Origin: Prevotellaceae bacterium UBA4361
GTDB taxonomy: Bacteria; Bacteroidota; Bacteroidia; Bacteroidales; Bacteroidaceae
DNA: 64,000 nucleotides
NCBI GenBank assembly: GCA_002393575.1
Contig: DGSN01000072.1
Location: 34,109-98,108, forward strand
Direction: 5' to 3'
In this document: one piece after another, positions 50,134-59,888 of the stretch
Numbering within the stretch: position 1 is the first letter of the stretch
How the letters are laid out: every line of letters starts with the position of its first letter
Program-made: the position numbers and the translations under genes
Notes under the pieces: generated by a model
What the model saw: the letters and a program-made list of their open reading frames with translations, nothing else
Told to the model about the DNA's origin: nothing
The model's database searches: none

Positions 50134-50226
50134 TGCTGCAAAGATAATAGATTTTCGACGAACAAAGAAATAAAATCATCACAAAGGAAATGGAAAAAGC
50201 AACAAAAAGAAAGAGTCCTGTGAGAA
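50134..50226. repeat. Direct repeat B, right border of the defence island
   Basis: Matches direct repeat A (44618-44709), with 55 bp fully identical and one indel. It includes a minus-strand TATCTTTGC box at 50138-50146 suitably placed to drive the XRE remnant, methyltransferase and endonuclease. The spacer 49783-51026 (1244 bases) holds the XRE remnant, this repeat, an R11 cluster, 20-mer repeats and two R8 elements, but no intact gene. Confidence 0.9.
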
Positions 50227-50287
50227 CGAAGCACGTTTTCGATTCTCTAAAAGACTCCCTGATATGAATTTTCGAGCAGTCACAATC

Positions 50288-50372
50288 ATTGAACGTTCAT
50301 TTCAATCTCTACGGACGTTCGTTTGCATCGTGTTGAACGTTCGTTGGAACGAAAACGAAGGCTCGTTTTCTT
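50288..50372. repeat. R11 cluster next to the island border
   Basis: TGAACGTTCA, ACGTTCGT, GAACGTTCGTTGG and GAAGGCTCGTT units lie within 85 bases, as at 1153-1230 and 18209-18287. Confidence 0.65.
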
Positions 50373-50584
50373 TCTTATCTCTAAGGAGGGAAGGAGTTTG
50401 GAGTTTTCTATGGCTCTGATTTCCTTTACTCCTATACTCCGTAGAAATCTTTTTCGTGGAAATTTACGGGTAATTGACTACGCCGAGCTGAAGGTTCATG
50501 GAAATTCATGTTCATATTGTTTTTAACGCGAATTACCGTGAATTAACCATAAATTGATATTGTCTGATAAAAAAATCACGGATA

Positions 50585-51010
50585 ATTTGTGGATATTTGT
50601 TGACAGGAGAAAGTGGATTTAAGATTATTTGTGGATTTGAGTGTTTGAGGATTTGAAAATTTGCCGTACTTTTGCAGACTTGTAGGCAGAAAAGTGAAAA
50701 GTGAATCAACGAATTTCTTTTTTGTCAACAAATGAACACAAATATGGCACAAAAAAGTGAAAAGTGAAGAGCGAAAAGTAAAAAAAATCTCCTGAAGAAA
50801 TAGACTAAATGTACTAAATTTTTTAATTTTGCTGATTTTGCCAATTTCTTTAGGAGACTAATAAGTGAAAAGTGAAAAATCTCATGAAGAAATAGACTAA
50901 ATGAACTTAATTTTTTAATTTTGCCGATTTTGCCAATTTCTTTAGGAGACAAATAAGTGAAAAGTGAATGTGCTATTTCTTTTTGAGTTCATTTGTGATA
51001 ATTTGTTGAC
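50585..51010. repeat. Three copies of the 20-mer ATTTGTGNNNATTTGTTGAC
   Basis: Copies at 50585-50604 (+), 50724-50743 (-) and 50991-51010 (+). Two more lie on the other side of the island at 44424-44443 (-) and 44584-44603 (+). Confidence 0.8.
50788..50952. repeat. Two successive R8 elements with R2 links
   Basis: Each runs from CTCCTGAAGAAATAGACTAA or a variant to CCAATTTCTTTAGGAGAC, with AAGTGAAAAGTGAA between them. They are about 84 bases apart and nearly identical. Confidence 0.75.
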
Positions 51011-51026
51011 TGGGAAATAGAAAAAG

Positions 51027-54000
51027 ATGTCAGAAACTGAAAATATAGAAAATGCGTCGCCGAGCGTTGCCCCTGAAGAAGGACGTGCTGACGAGAAGAG
51101 GAAGCCGAGTCTGTGGAAAAGACTGGGCAAGGGTGTGCTGTGGACGATTGTCGGCTTGTTGCTCCTGGTGGTGCTGACGGTGGTGGCGGTTTATCTGCCT
51201 CCTGTGCAGCGATGGGCAGTGGACAAGGCAAGCGAAATGCTCAGCGAGGAGATGGGCATGGACGTGAGCGTGGGCAAGGTGCGGCTCAGGTTCCCTCTCG
51301 ACTTGGAGATGGGCGACATGCTGGCTGTGCAGGATGGTGACACGCTGCTGAACGCTGGAAGCTTAGACGTGAGCGTGAAGTTGTTGCCTCTGTTCAAAGG
51401 GCAAGTGGAGGTGGATAATGTAACGCTGACCGACACGAAACTGCATACGAAGGAACTGATTGAGGCTGTGCGGATTGATGGCAATGTGGGAGAAATCTTC
51501 CTCGATGCCCACAGCGTGGATTTGAACGATGGCGTTGCCCAACTAAACCATGTGCGGCTGAAAGATGCTGACGTGCGCGTGGCACTGGCAGACAGTGTGC
51601 CTGAAGACACGACGGAAAGTGTGCCTGTGCCTTGGAAACTGAACCTGGACGATGTGCAATTGGAGAACGTGAAAGCGGAAGTGCTGCTCACGCCGCAGAA
51701 GGACAGCGTGACGGTGGGCGGACGGATTGGCAGTGCGCGACTGAAAGGATGTGTGAACTTGGCGGAGGAGTTGTATGAATTCACTGACATCGTGGTGGAT
51801 TCCACCAGTCTTCACTACAATGACGGTTTGGCAGAGCGTGTGAAGGGATTCGATGCGAGCCACATCAGTACGACTGACACACACTTGGAGGTGGAGCGGG
51901 TTTGCTATCGTGGCACGGGCGACTTGGACGTGAAGGTGAAGCAGATGAGTTTCAAGGAACAGAGCGGACTGGTGGTCAACAAGGCGTTGGCTACTGTGAA
52001 GATGGACTCCACGCAGCTCGACGTGAAGCAACTGGTGCTGGAAACTGACGAAAGCGACGTGCAACTGTCGTACCGCATGGATATGGATGCGTTTGAGATT
52101 AAGAATGAAGAAGAGGAAATGAAGAATGAAGAATTAAGAATGAAGAATGAAAGTAACTCTTCCGAAGAGAATACTATAATAAATTCTTCATTCGGGAGCA
52201 AAGCGACAATTCCTCATTCTTCATTTAAGCGAAACGACAATTCTTCATTCTTCACTCTTCATTTAAATGGTCACTTCGGCAAGGGCGACATCGGCTTGTT
52301 TGCTGAACCATATTTGGAAGGATTCGGCGAGGCTTGGCCTAAGGAGCAGATGAGCCTCGTGACAAGCGTAAGCGGAAACCTGAAGAAAATCAATGTGCAA
52401 AACCTGTCTGCCTACGTGCCAAACGCCTTGTCGGTGAACGGCAACGTGAGCATTACCGACCCTACGGACGAGAAGAAGATGAGGATTGATGCCAATCTCA
52501 ACACGGACATAAAGGATGCCAGTTTTGCGAAGGGATTTGTGCCAAAGGAGTCGCGCAGTGCGTTCAACATTCCGAAGAACATGAAGGTGGGTGGTGACGT
52601 GAGTATCAAGAACAACCAACTCATTGCCGACGTGGTGGCAAAGACCAAGCAGGGCAATGTGAATGCGAAGGTGAACTATGGCATGAACGACGAGTCGTAC
52701 AACATCGACATGTATGCCGAGAATCTGAATGTCAACCAATTCGTGCCTCTCGACGAACCGCTTGCGCTGAGTGGAAAGGTGAAGGCGAAGGGCAAGGGAT
52801 TCGACTTCTTCAACAAGCGAACGACGGCAGATGTGGTCCTCGACCTCTCGCAAGCAACTTACGGCGACATCGATGTGAGCAACACGAACGGTCAGCTGGC
52901 TCTGAAAGACGGCATAGTGAGCGGCAATCTGAGTATCGACAACGACAAGGTGGCTCTGCGAACGGACTTGAGCGGAAAGATGCTGACCGACGCATTAGAC
53001 ATTCACCTTGACATGAACATGGACCACTGCCACCTGAAGGAGTTGGGACTGAGCGACGAGCGACTGGACATCAAGACCGTGGGCGTGTTCGATGCCAAAT
53101 ACAACATGAAGGATGCGTTCCGAGTGGATGCCGACGTGGAACTGAGCGAGGTGATTTATGGCAAAGACAAGATCGAGACGCAGAAGTTCGACCTCTTTGC
53201 CGAAACGGACAAGGACACCACGACGATTTATGCCAAGACGGGCGACCTCTATCTCGACATGCACGCGCCTGAGAATCTCTTCAAGATGATTGACAAGGCG
53301 ACTCAGCTGCAAACGGCTGCTGAGAAGCAACGCAAAGAGCGCAGTTTCGACATGAACGCGCTGAAGAGCTTCTTCCCTACCGCCACGCTGAAAGCCAACA
53401 TCGGCACCAACAATCCGCTGGCACAGCTGCTGGGCATTCAGGACGTGAAGTTCGAGAACTTCAATGCCAACCTGAACTGTTCGCCCGAAATGGGTCTCAT
53501 TGGTGATGCTCGTATAACGAAAATCGTGGTCGATTCCATTGCCGTGGAGGATGCTTTCTTCGACATCCATCAGGACTCCACGAACATAGTATACAAATTA
53601 GGTGTGAAGTGTGACGACCAGCCTTCGTTCAAGGGATTCTCTGCCTTCGTGGATGGCTACACGTCGCTGGAAGAGGCTGATGCCCACATCACGTATTTCA
53701 ACAAGAAGGAAGAGAAAGGTGCCGACTTCGGTCTCCATGCCACGATTGACTCTGTGCTCAACATGAGCATGTATCCTGAAGAGCCTATCCTCGGCTTCAC
53801 GCGATTCAAGGTGAACAAGGACAACCACATCACGCTCACGAAGCGCAACCGCCTCTACGCCAACCTCCGACTGGATTCGCAGGAGGACAGTTGCAGCATT
53901 TCGGTGCAGTCGGACCCCGACTTGGACTACTTGCAAGACATCTTCCTCGTGGTGCAGAACCTGAACCTCGAAAAACTCGTGCAGGTGATTCCTGGTATGC

Positions 54001-55814
54001 CGAACATGGAGGGTAACTTCTCGGTGGATGCCAACTACAAGCAGAACGAGGAGAAATTCTGGGTGAAAGGCATCACAGACATCGGCCACTTTGCTTTCGA
54101 CGGTACCCGCATAGGGAACGTGGGAGCTGACTTCAGCTACAACCCTCTGAACGAGACGACTCATGAAGTGGATGCCACACTGAGCCACAACAAACAGAAC
54201 GTGGCAAAGGTGGCAGGAACCTACGACACGGCTGACAGCGGAAACCTGGACGCAACGGTGAAGCTGATGGACTTGCCGCTCGAAATGGCTGCTCCGTTCA
54301 TCCCCGACCAGATTGTCACGCTCGAAGGCACAATGGGTGGCGAACTCAGCGTGAAAGGACCAACTGACAAGCTCTCTATCAACGGACAGCTGTTGCCAAA
54401 GGGCATGAGAGCGAAATCGGACCTCTACTCGCTCGACCTCGGCTTTGAGGATGCTCCTTTCAACATCAACGACAGCCGCATATCGTTCAACCGCTACAAG
54501 ATTTATGGTCCAGGCAAGGAACCGCTCACGCTGAACGGATGGGTGGATTTTGCCAACACGGACGACATTCTCCTCAACCTCAGCCTCTACGGACGCGACT
54601 TCTGCCTCATCGACGCACCTCGCACCCGCAAGTCGATGGTGTTTGGCAAGATGTACGGCGACTTCGTGTTCCGTGTGAACGGTTCGCTCGACGACATGCG
54701 TATGCGCGGAATGGTGAATGTGCTCGACAAGACAGACATGACCTACGTGATGTCGGAAACGCCGCTCTCCACAAGCTACCGACTGGACGACATCGTCACC
54801 TTTGTGGATTTCAACGAGCCGCCAAGCGAAGAGGAAAAGGAGCGAATCCGCCGCACCCACACAAGCACCGACATGAACATCAACCTTGTCATCTCGGAAG
54901 GAGCGAAGTTCAGTTGCGAATTCTCAGCCGACAAGCAGAGCTACGTGGATGTGCAAGGTGGCGGCACTCTCCTGCTGAGCATTACGCCTGAAGGCGTGAC
55001 GAACCTAACGGGACGCTACACCGTGAACGAGGGCGAAATGAAATACACCCTGCCAATCATCCCGCTCAAGACTTTTGCCATTGAGAACGGTAGCTACATC
55101 GAATTTACGGGTGAAGCCTCAAATCCGAAGCTCAACATTGCTGCTGCGGAACAGACAAGCGCCGTTGTGAGCACCGGAGACAGCCGACGCACAGTGAAGT
55201 TCCTGGCAGGACTGAAGGTGACGGGTACGCTGGAAGAAATGGAACTGCTCTTCACCATCGATGCTCCTGAGGATGCCGATGTGAAGAACGAACTCGTGGG
55301 CATGACCACGGAGGAGAAGAACAAGCTCGCCGTGGGACTCTTGGCAACGGGCATGTATATGTCGAGTACCAACGAGTCGAGCATCACTGCCAACAACGCG
55401 CTCAACAACTTCTTGCAGAACGAAATCAACAACATCGCAGGCAAGGCATTCCAAAGTGCCGTGGATGTGAACGTGGGCATGGAACAGAAGACGCGTGAGG
55501 ACGGAAGCACTCGCACCGACTATTCCTTCAAGTTCTCGAAGCGATTCTTCTCCGACCGCCTCAACGTGGTGGTGGGAGGAAAGGTGAATGCCGACGGCAA
55601 CCGATACGAGAACGAGAGTGGTGCATACATCGACAACGTGTCGCTGGAATGGCGACTCAACAAGGGTGGCACTCGCTACGTGCGCCTCTACCACGAACGC
55701 AACTATGACAATCTCATCGAGGGTGAGCTGATTGAGAACGGTGCATCCATCGTGCTGAAGAAGAAATTTGACAAACTCTCCGACCTCATCATTTGGAAGA
55801 AAAAAGAAGAATAA
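51027..55814 (+). CDS. tamB: TamB-family translocation and assembly module protein
   Basis: 1595 residues. A short cytoplasmic N-terminus, one membrane anchor at about 37-58 (TIVGLLLLVVLTVVAVYL), a very long beta-rich AsmA/DUF490-type periplasmic groove, and the conserved C-terminal TamB domain (SITPEGVTNLTGRYTVNEGE ... FSKRFFSDRLNVVVGGKV). TamB proteins bridge the periplasm and work with a BamA-family protein in the outer membrane; recent work favours phospholipid transport. The partner gene tamL follows at 84 bases. Residues about 358-414 (52098-52268) are an R1 repeat read in frame and should be an extra charged loop. Confidence 0.9.
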   Translation: MSETENIENASPSVAPEEGRADEKRKPSLWKRLGKGVLWTIVGLLLLVVLTVVAVYLPPVQRWAVDKASEMLSEEMGMDVSVGKVRLRFPLDLEMGDMLAVQDGDTLLNAGSLDVSVKLLPLFKGQVEVDNVTLTDTKLHTKELIEAVRIDGNVGEIFLDAHSVDLNDGVAQLNHVRLKDADVRVALADSVPEDTTESVPVPWKLNLDDVQLENVKAEVLLTPQKDSVTVGGRIGSARLKGCVNLAEELYEFTDIVVDSTSLHYNDGLAERVKGFDASHISTTDTHLEVERVCYRGTGDLDVKVKQMSFKEQSGLVVNKALATVKMDSTQLDVKQLVLETDESDVQLSYRMDMDAFEIKNEEEEMKNEELRMKNESNSSEENTIINSSFGSKATIPHSSFKRNDNSSFFTLHLNGHFGKGDIGLFAEPYLEGFGEAWPKEQMSLVTSVSGNLKKINVQNLSAYVPNALSVNGNVSITDPTDEKKMRIDANLNTDIKDASFAKGFVPKESRSAFNIPKNMKVGGDVSIKNNQLIADVVAKTKQGNVNAKVNYGMNDESYNIDMYAENLNVNQFVPLDEPLALSGKVKAKGKGFDFFNKRTTADVVLDLSQATYGDIDVSNTNGQLALKDGIVSGNLSIDNDKVALRTDLSGKMLTDALDIHLDMNMDHCHLKELGLSDERLDIKTVGVFDAKYNMKDAFRVDADVELSEVIYGKDKIETQKFDLFAETDKDTTTIYAKTGDLYLDMHAPENLFKMIDKATQLQTAAEKQRKERSFDMNALKSFFPTATLKANIGTNNPLAQLLGIQDVKFENFNANLNCSPEMGLIGDARITKIVVDSIAVEDAFFDIHQDSTNIVYKLGVKCDDQPSFKGFSAFVDGYTSLEEADAHITYFNKKEEKGADFGLHATIDSVLNMSMYPEEPILGFTRFKVNKDNHITLTKRNRLYANLRLDSQEDSCSISVQSDPDLDYLQDIFLVVQNLNLEKLVQVIPGMPNMEGNFSVDANYKQNEEKFWVKGITDIGHFAFDGTRIGNVGADFSYNPLNETTHEVDATLSHNKQNVAKVAGTYDTADSGNLDATVKLMDLPLEMAAPFIPDQIVTLEGTMGGELSVKGPTDKLSINGQLLPKGMRAKSDLYSLDLGFEDAPFNINDSRISFNRYKIYGPGKEPLTLNGWVDFANTDDILLNLSLYGRDFCLIDAPRTRKSMVFGKMYGDFVFRVNGSLDDMRMRGMVNVLDKTDMTYVMSETPLSTSYRLDDIVTFVDFNEPPSEEEKERIRRTHTSTDMNINLVISEGAKFSCEFSADKQSYVDVQGGGTLLLSITPEGVTNLTGRYTVNEGEMKYTLPIIPLKTFAIENGSYIEFTGEASNPKLNIAAAEQTSAVVSTGDSRRTVKFLAGLKVTGTLEEMELLFTIDAPEDADVKNELVGMTTEEKNKLAVGLLATGMYMSSTNESSITANNALNNFLQNEINNIAGKAFQSAVDVNVGMEQKTREDGSTRTDYSFKFSKRFFSDRLNVVVGGKVNADGNRYENESGAYIDNVSLEWRLNKGGTRYVRLYHERNYDNLIEGELIENGASIVLKKKFDKLSDLIIWKKKEE
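52098..52268. repeat. R1 repeat inside the tamB coding region
   Basis: GAAGAATGAAGAATTAAGAA units, a loop, and the inverse arm TTCATTCTTCACTCTTCAT. The right half (52189-52237) matches the intergenic R1 at 3889-3937 with few changes. It adds about 56 codons in frame with no stop. Confidence 0.9.
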
Positions 55815-55898
55815 AAACTATGCCAGCCTCACCCCCACAGCCCAGCCCCTTGAGAGGCGAGGGATTAGATTGTTGTAGATGAAATAGAATCAGTGAAA

Positions 55899-58364
55899 AT
55901 GACAATACATATTATAAATAGAATCATTAGCAGTGTAGCTACTTCCCTCCATCACAGGGAATGGCTGGGGGTGGGTCTTTTCCTCATCCTTCTTTTGGCA
56001 TCTTGCTCCACCACGTCGAACCTGCCAGAGGGAGAAATCCTCTACACGGGAATCAAATCGACAACCATTCACGACAAGAAAAAAACATACGCCGAAAGCA
56101 TTGCAATCGCCGAAGTCGAAGGCGCATTGGCATACGCTCCCAATGGTTCCTTCATGGGCAGTTCCTCCCTGCGTACACCCTTCCCCATCGGCTTGTGGAT
56201 TCACAATGCGTTCATCAATCAAGAGAACAACAAGTTCGAAAAGTGGTTGCTGAAATCTTTCGGAACAGAACCTGTCACCATCGCATCTGTCCTGCCTGAA
56301 ACACGAACAAAAATCGCAACCAACACGCTTCAGAACTATGGCTACTTCAATGGTCGGGTAACATACGACCTCGTCAATCAGAAGAATCCAAAGAAACAGA
56401 AAATTAAATACGACGTGTATCTGAATGAGCCTTATATGTTCGACAGCATCCAATATCACTTCGAGGGAGTACAGGACAGCATCGTACAGGCAAACATGGC
56501 AAAGAGTTATCTCAAAGAAGGAGATCAATTCAGTGTGCCCAACATACAAGCCGAACAGACACGCATCAGCAACGACTTCCGCAACAATGGCTATTACTTC
56601 TACCGCCCCGACTACATCCGCTTCTTCGCTGACTCCGTGCAGGTGCCACTCCATGTGAAGACACTCGTCGTACCAGACGCAGACATCAATCCTCGCGCCA
56701 ATCGGCAATGGTACATCGGAAATATCCACACCTACATACAGAAGAATCGGAACATCACAAGGAGAAGAAGGCGCAGCACCGCTTCAGCCAACGATTCCAT
56801 CACGTCTGATTCTCTCCGCCAACAGAGCAACCAGAACCGACGCACAGGTTCCTATATCCAATATGACGACAGCATCGTCCTACCAGGATTGAAATATGCC
56901 TACCAAGGAAAGAAAACGCCTATCAAGCCTCGCGTACTCTTCAAGAACTACATGTTCCAGCGCAAGGAGCTTTACGACCAAAGGAAGATTGACCAGACGC
57001 TCACCAACCTTGCCAACACGCAGGCTTTCCAGCAAATGACATTCAACTTCACGCCCCGCGACACCACCAGCACTTGCGACACCATCGACGTGCAGATGGT
57101 TGCCATGCTTGACCAGCCATACGACCTCAACTTCGAGTTCGGTTTCACACAAAAGAGCAATGCACAAGTGGGACCAAAGGCAAAGGCAACACTCACCAAG
57201 CGCAATGCCTTCGGCCACGGCGAACGTCTCTCCATCGGTTTGCTCGGTTCTTACGAATGGCAGACAAAAGACCGCATGAAAATTGACAACAAATACCCAG
57301 ACTCGTGGGAAGCAGGTCTCAATGCCAGCATCACCTATCCGTGGCTCGTCCTGCCAAGACTCGGACAACGCTATTTCAAATATCCTGCTTCCACGACTTT
57401 CAGCATCAACATCGACAACTTGAAGCGTGCAGGATACTACCGACTCATTTCCTCCGGTGTGGATGTCACCTACAACTTCCAGACATCCAAATACATCACG
57501 CATCAGTTCTCGCCACTGATGATTACTTACAACCATCTGCTCGATGCCACTGATAAGTTTTACGAAATCACTTTCAACAAGTCGGCACTATTCGAGTCCG
57601 TCAACGACCGACTCATTCCTGCCATGCTCTATACCTTCAAGTTCGACAACAACTCCAACAAGCAACTTCGCAACACAACTCGTTTCACTGCCACCATCAA
57701 GGAATCAGCCAACCTCATCAACGGCATACTTGCACTCTGTGGCAGAGACTGGAACGAAAAGGACAAAGGATTTCTCGATACGCCTTATTCACAGTTCACG
57801 AAACTGCAATTCGAGCTTTGCAACCGATTCAAACTTACCGACAAGAGCATGATTGCCACGCGTCTGCAGCTTGGTGTCCTCTTCTTCTACGGCAACTCCA
57901 CCACGGTGCCCTACAGCGAACTCTTCTATTCGGGCGGTCCGAACTCCATCCGTGCCTTCGGCGTGAGAACCATCGGTCCAGGCTCCTACGACAGTCGTGA
58001 GTTCGACAGCTACTCCTACTACCTCGACCGCACAGGAAACTTCAAGCTTGAAGCCAACGTGGAGTATCGCTTCAACATCGTTTCCAACCTCTACGGCGCA
58101 TTATTCGTCGATGCAGGTAACGTGTGGCTGACAAAAGATACCGACTACCACCCAGGCGGCCTACTCAGCGACCGTGGTTTCCTCAACTCCATCGCTCTTG
58201 GCACAGGCTTTGGTTTCCGCTACGACATGGAATACCTCGTGCTCCGCCTCGACTTCGGTATTGGCATCCACAACCCTTACTCCACCAAGAAAACCTCGTA
58301 CTACAACATCGAGAAATTCCGCGACGGCATTGGCATCCACTTCGCCGTGGGCTATCCGTTCTAA
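55899..58364 (+). CDS. tamL: TamL, BamA/TamA-family outer membrane lipoprotein
   Basis: About 821 residues from ATG 55899 (GTG at 55893 is possible). The signal peptide ends in a lipobox (WLGVGLFLILLLASC), the mark of the Bacteroidetes TamL subgroup of Omp85 proteins. POTRA domains fill about 40-400, including a basic stretch TRRRRRSTA. The C-terminal Omp85 barrel (about 440-821) has the lid-loop type motifs GGPNSIRAFGVRTIGPG and ends in AVGYPF. With TamB it forms the envelope-spanning TAM complex. The signal peptide's hydrophobic core begins in an R5 repeat (about 55939-55982), read in frame. Confidence 0.88.
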   Translation: MTIHIINRIISSVATSLHHREWLGVGLFLILLLASCSTTSNLPEGEILYTGIKSTTIHDKKKTYAESIAIAEVEGALAYAPNGSFMGSSSLRTPFPIGLWIHNAFINQENNKFEKWLLKSFGTEPVTIASVLPETRTKIATNTLQNYGYFNGRVTYDLVNQKNPKKQKIKYDVYLNEPYMFDSIQYHFEGVQDSIVQANMAKSYLKEGDQFSVPNIQAEQTRISNDFRNNGYYFYRPDYIRFFADSVQVPLHVKTLVVPDADINPRANRQWYIGNIHTYIQKNRNITRRRRRSTASANDSITSDSLRQQSNQNRRTGSYIQYDDSIVLPGLKYAYQGKKTPIKPRVLFKNYMFQRKELYDQRKIDQTLTNLANTQAFQQMTFNFTPRDTTSTCDTIDVQMVAMLDQPYDLNFEFGFTQKSNAQVGPKAKATLTKRNAFGHGERLSIGLLGSYEWQTKDRMKIDNKYPDSWEAGLNASITYPWLVLPRLGQRYFKYPASTTFSINIDNLKRAGYYRLISSGVDVTYNFQTSKYITHQFSPLMITYNHLLDATDKFYEITFNKSALFESVNDRLIPAMLYTFKFDNNSNKQLRNTTRFTATIKESANLINGILALCGRDWNEKDKGFLDTPYSQFTKLQFELCNRFKLTDKSMIATRLQLGVLFFYGNSTTVPYSELFYSGGPNSIRAFGVRTIGPGSYDSREFDSYSYYLDRTGNFKLEANVEYRFNIVSNLYGALFVDAGNVWLTKDTDYHPGGLLSDRGFLNSIALGTGFGFRYDMEYLVLRLDFGIGIHNPYSTKKTSYYNIEKFRDGIGIHFAVGYPF

Positions 58365-58405
58365 AAAGAAGAATAAAGAGTGAAGAATGAAGAATCCATA
58401 AATAG

Positions 58406-59818
58406 ATGAAGAAAGAAAAATCGGCATACGTTTGTTCCTCCTGCGGTTACGACACACCCAAATGGATTGGAAAGTGTCCTGCATGTGGCGAATGGAACAC
58501 GTTCGTGGAGGTGAAGCTCGGCACGAAGAAAGCAAGCCCGGCTGAACCAACCTTCAGCATGGCAACGGCATCCAGCCCCATCTCCATGAGCAAGATTCCC
58601 ACTGCTGCGGAACCACGCATCAACCTGCTCGACAACGAACTGAATCGCGTGCTCGGCGGTGGGTTGGTTCCAGGTTCACTCACGCTCCTCGGAGGAGAAC
58701 CAGGCATTGGAAAATCCACACTCGTTCTCCAAACCGTCCTCCACCTCCACGGCATGAGGATTCTCTACGTGAGTGGCGAGGAAAGTGCCCGTCAGCTCAA
58801 GCTTCGTGCTGACCGCATCCTCGAAGGCAAAGTGCTTGCTGCCGACACCGATTGGAGTGCAGCTCGCCTTTCCGACACACAGGTGGTGTGCGAAACGATG
58901 ATTGAAACGGTATTCAAGCACATCGAAGTGGTGCAACCTCAACTCGTCGTCATCGACTCCATCCAGACGATGGCAACCGAGAGCGTCGAGTCCTCGCCTG
59001 GCAGCGTCACACAGATTCGCGAGTGTACCGCCCAGTTGCTGAAATACGCCAAGGAAAGCAACATTCCCGTCCTTCTCATCGGACACATCAACAAGGAAGG
59101 AAGCATAGCAGGTCCCAAGATTCTGGAGCACATGGTCGATACCGTCTTGCAGTTCGAAGGCGACCAGCACTACATGTACCGCATTGTCCGTGCCATCAAG
59201 AACCGCTTCGGAAGCACAGCCGAAATCGGCATCTACGAAATGCTGCACAACGGTTTGCGTCCCGTTGCCAACCCGTCGGAACTTCTCCTTTCCGACATCT
59301 CCCAGAGCGAAGGACTCAGCGGTGTAGCCATCGCCTGTGCCATCGAAGGAGTGCGTCCTCTGCTCATCGAGACCCAAGCCCTCGTCAGTACCGCAGCCTA
59401 CGGCACACCCCAACGCTCTGCCACGGGCTTCGACATGCGCCGTCTCAACATGCTCCTCGCAGTCCTGGAGAAGCGCGTGGGATTCAAACTCGCACAGAAA
59501 GATGTCTATCTCAACATCGCCGGTGGCATTCGCGTCACCGACCCTGCCACCGACCTCAGCGTCATAGCAGCAGTGCTCTCCAGCAATGTCGATACAGGCA
59601 TCGACCGCGATGTGTGTCTCTGTGGAGAAGTCGGCCTCAGCGGAGAAATCCGTCCTGTCAGCCGCATCCTTCAGCGCATCAGCGAAGCCGAAAAACTCGG
59701 TTTCTCCCGCATTCTCATCCCTCATGCCAACCTCTCAGGACTCGACCGAAGCAAGTTCAAAATCGAGATTGTTGGATTGCACAAGGTGGAAGAAGCATTA
59801 CGAGAGTTATTTGGATGA
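58406..59818 (+). CDS. radA: DNA repair protein RadA
   Basis: A 470-residue cytoplasmic RecA-like helicase that drives branch migration in recombination. Seen: zinc finger C10-x2-C13 ... C24-x2-C27 (CSSCGYDTPKWIGKCPACGEW), Walker A GGEPGIGKST (97-106), the RadA-specific KNRFG motif (AIKNRFGSTAEIG), and the Lon-protease-like C-terminal domain with DLSVIAAVLSS and GEVGLSGEIRPV. Full length. R1 units lie in its leader; a terminator follows at 59889. Confidence 0.96.
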   Translation: MKKEKSAYVCSSCGYDTPKWIGKCPACGEWNTFVEVKLGTKKASPAEPTFSMATASSPISMSKIPTAAEPRINLLDNELNRVLGGGLVPGSLTLLGGEPGIGKSTLVLQTVLHLHGMRILYVSGEESARQLKLRADRILEGKVLAADTDWSAARLSDTQVVCETMIETVFKHIEVVQPQLVVIDSIQTMATESVESSPGSVTQIRECTAQLLKYAKESNIPVLLIGHINKEGSIAGPKILEHMVDTVLQFEGDQHYMYRIVRAIKNRFGSTAEIGIYEMLHNGLRPVANPSELLLSDISQSEGLSGVAIACAIEGVRPLLIETQALVSTAAYGTPQRSATGFDMRRLNMLLAVLEKRVGFKLAQKDVYLNIAGGIRVTDPATDLSVIAAVLSSNVDTGIDRDVCLCGEVGLSGEIRPVSRILQRISEAEKLGFSRILIPHANLSGLDRSKFKIEIVGLHKVEEALRELFG

Positions 59819-59888
59819 TTACACATTCAGCACAAGACTGTGCAAAACGCAAACCATTCATCCACAACGATTTAACAATTATTCCGAA

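Noticed and set aside
44618..50226. Prophage or integrative conjugative element
   Set aside because: No integrase, transposase, relaxase, structural or transfer gene lies between the repeats; only hip and restriction-modification genes.
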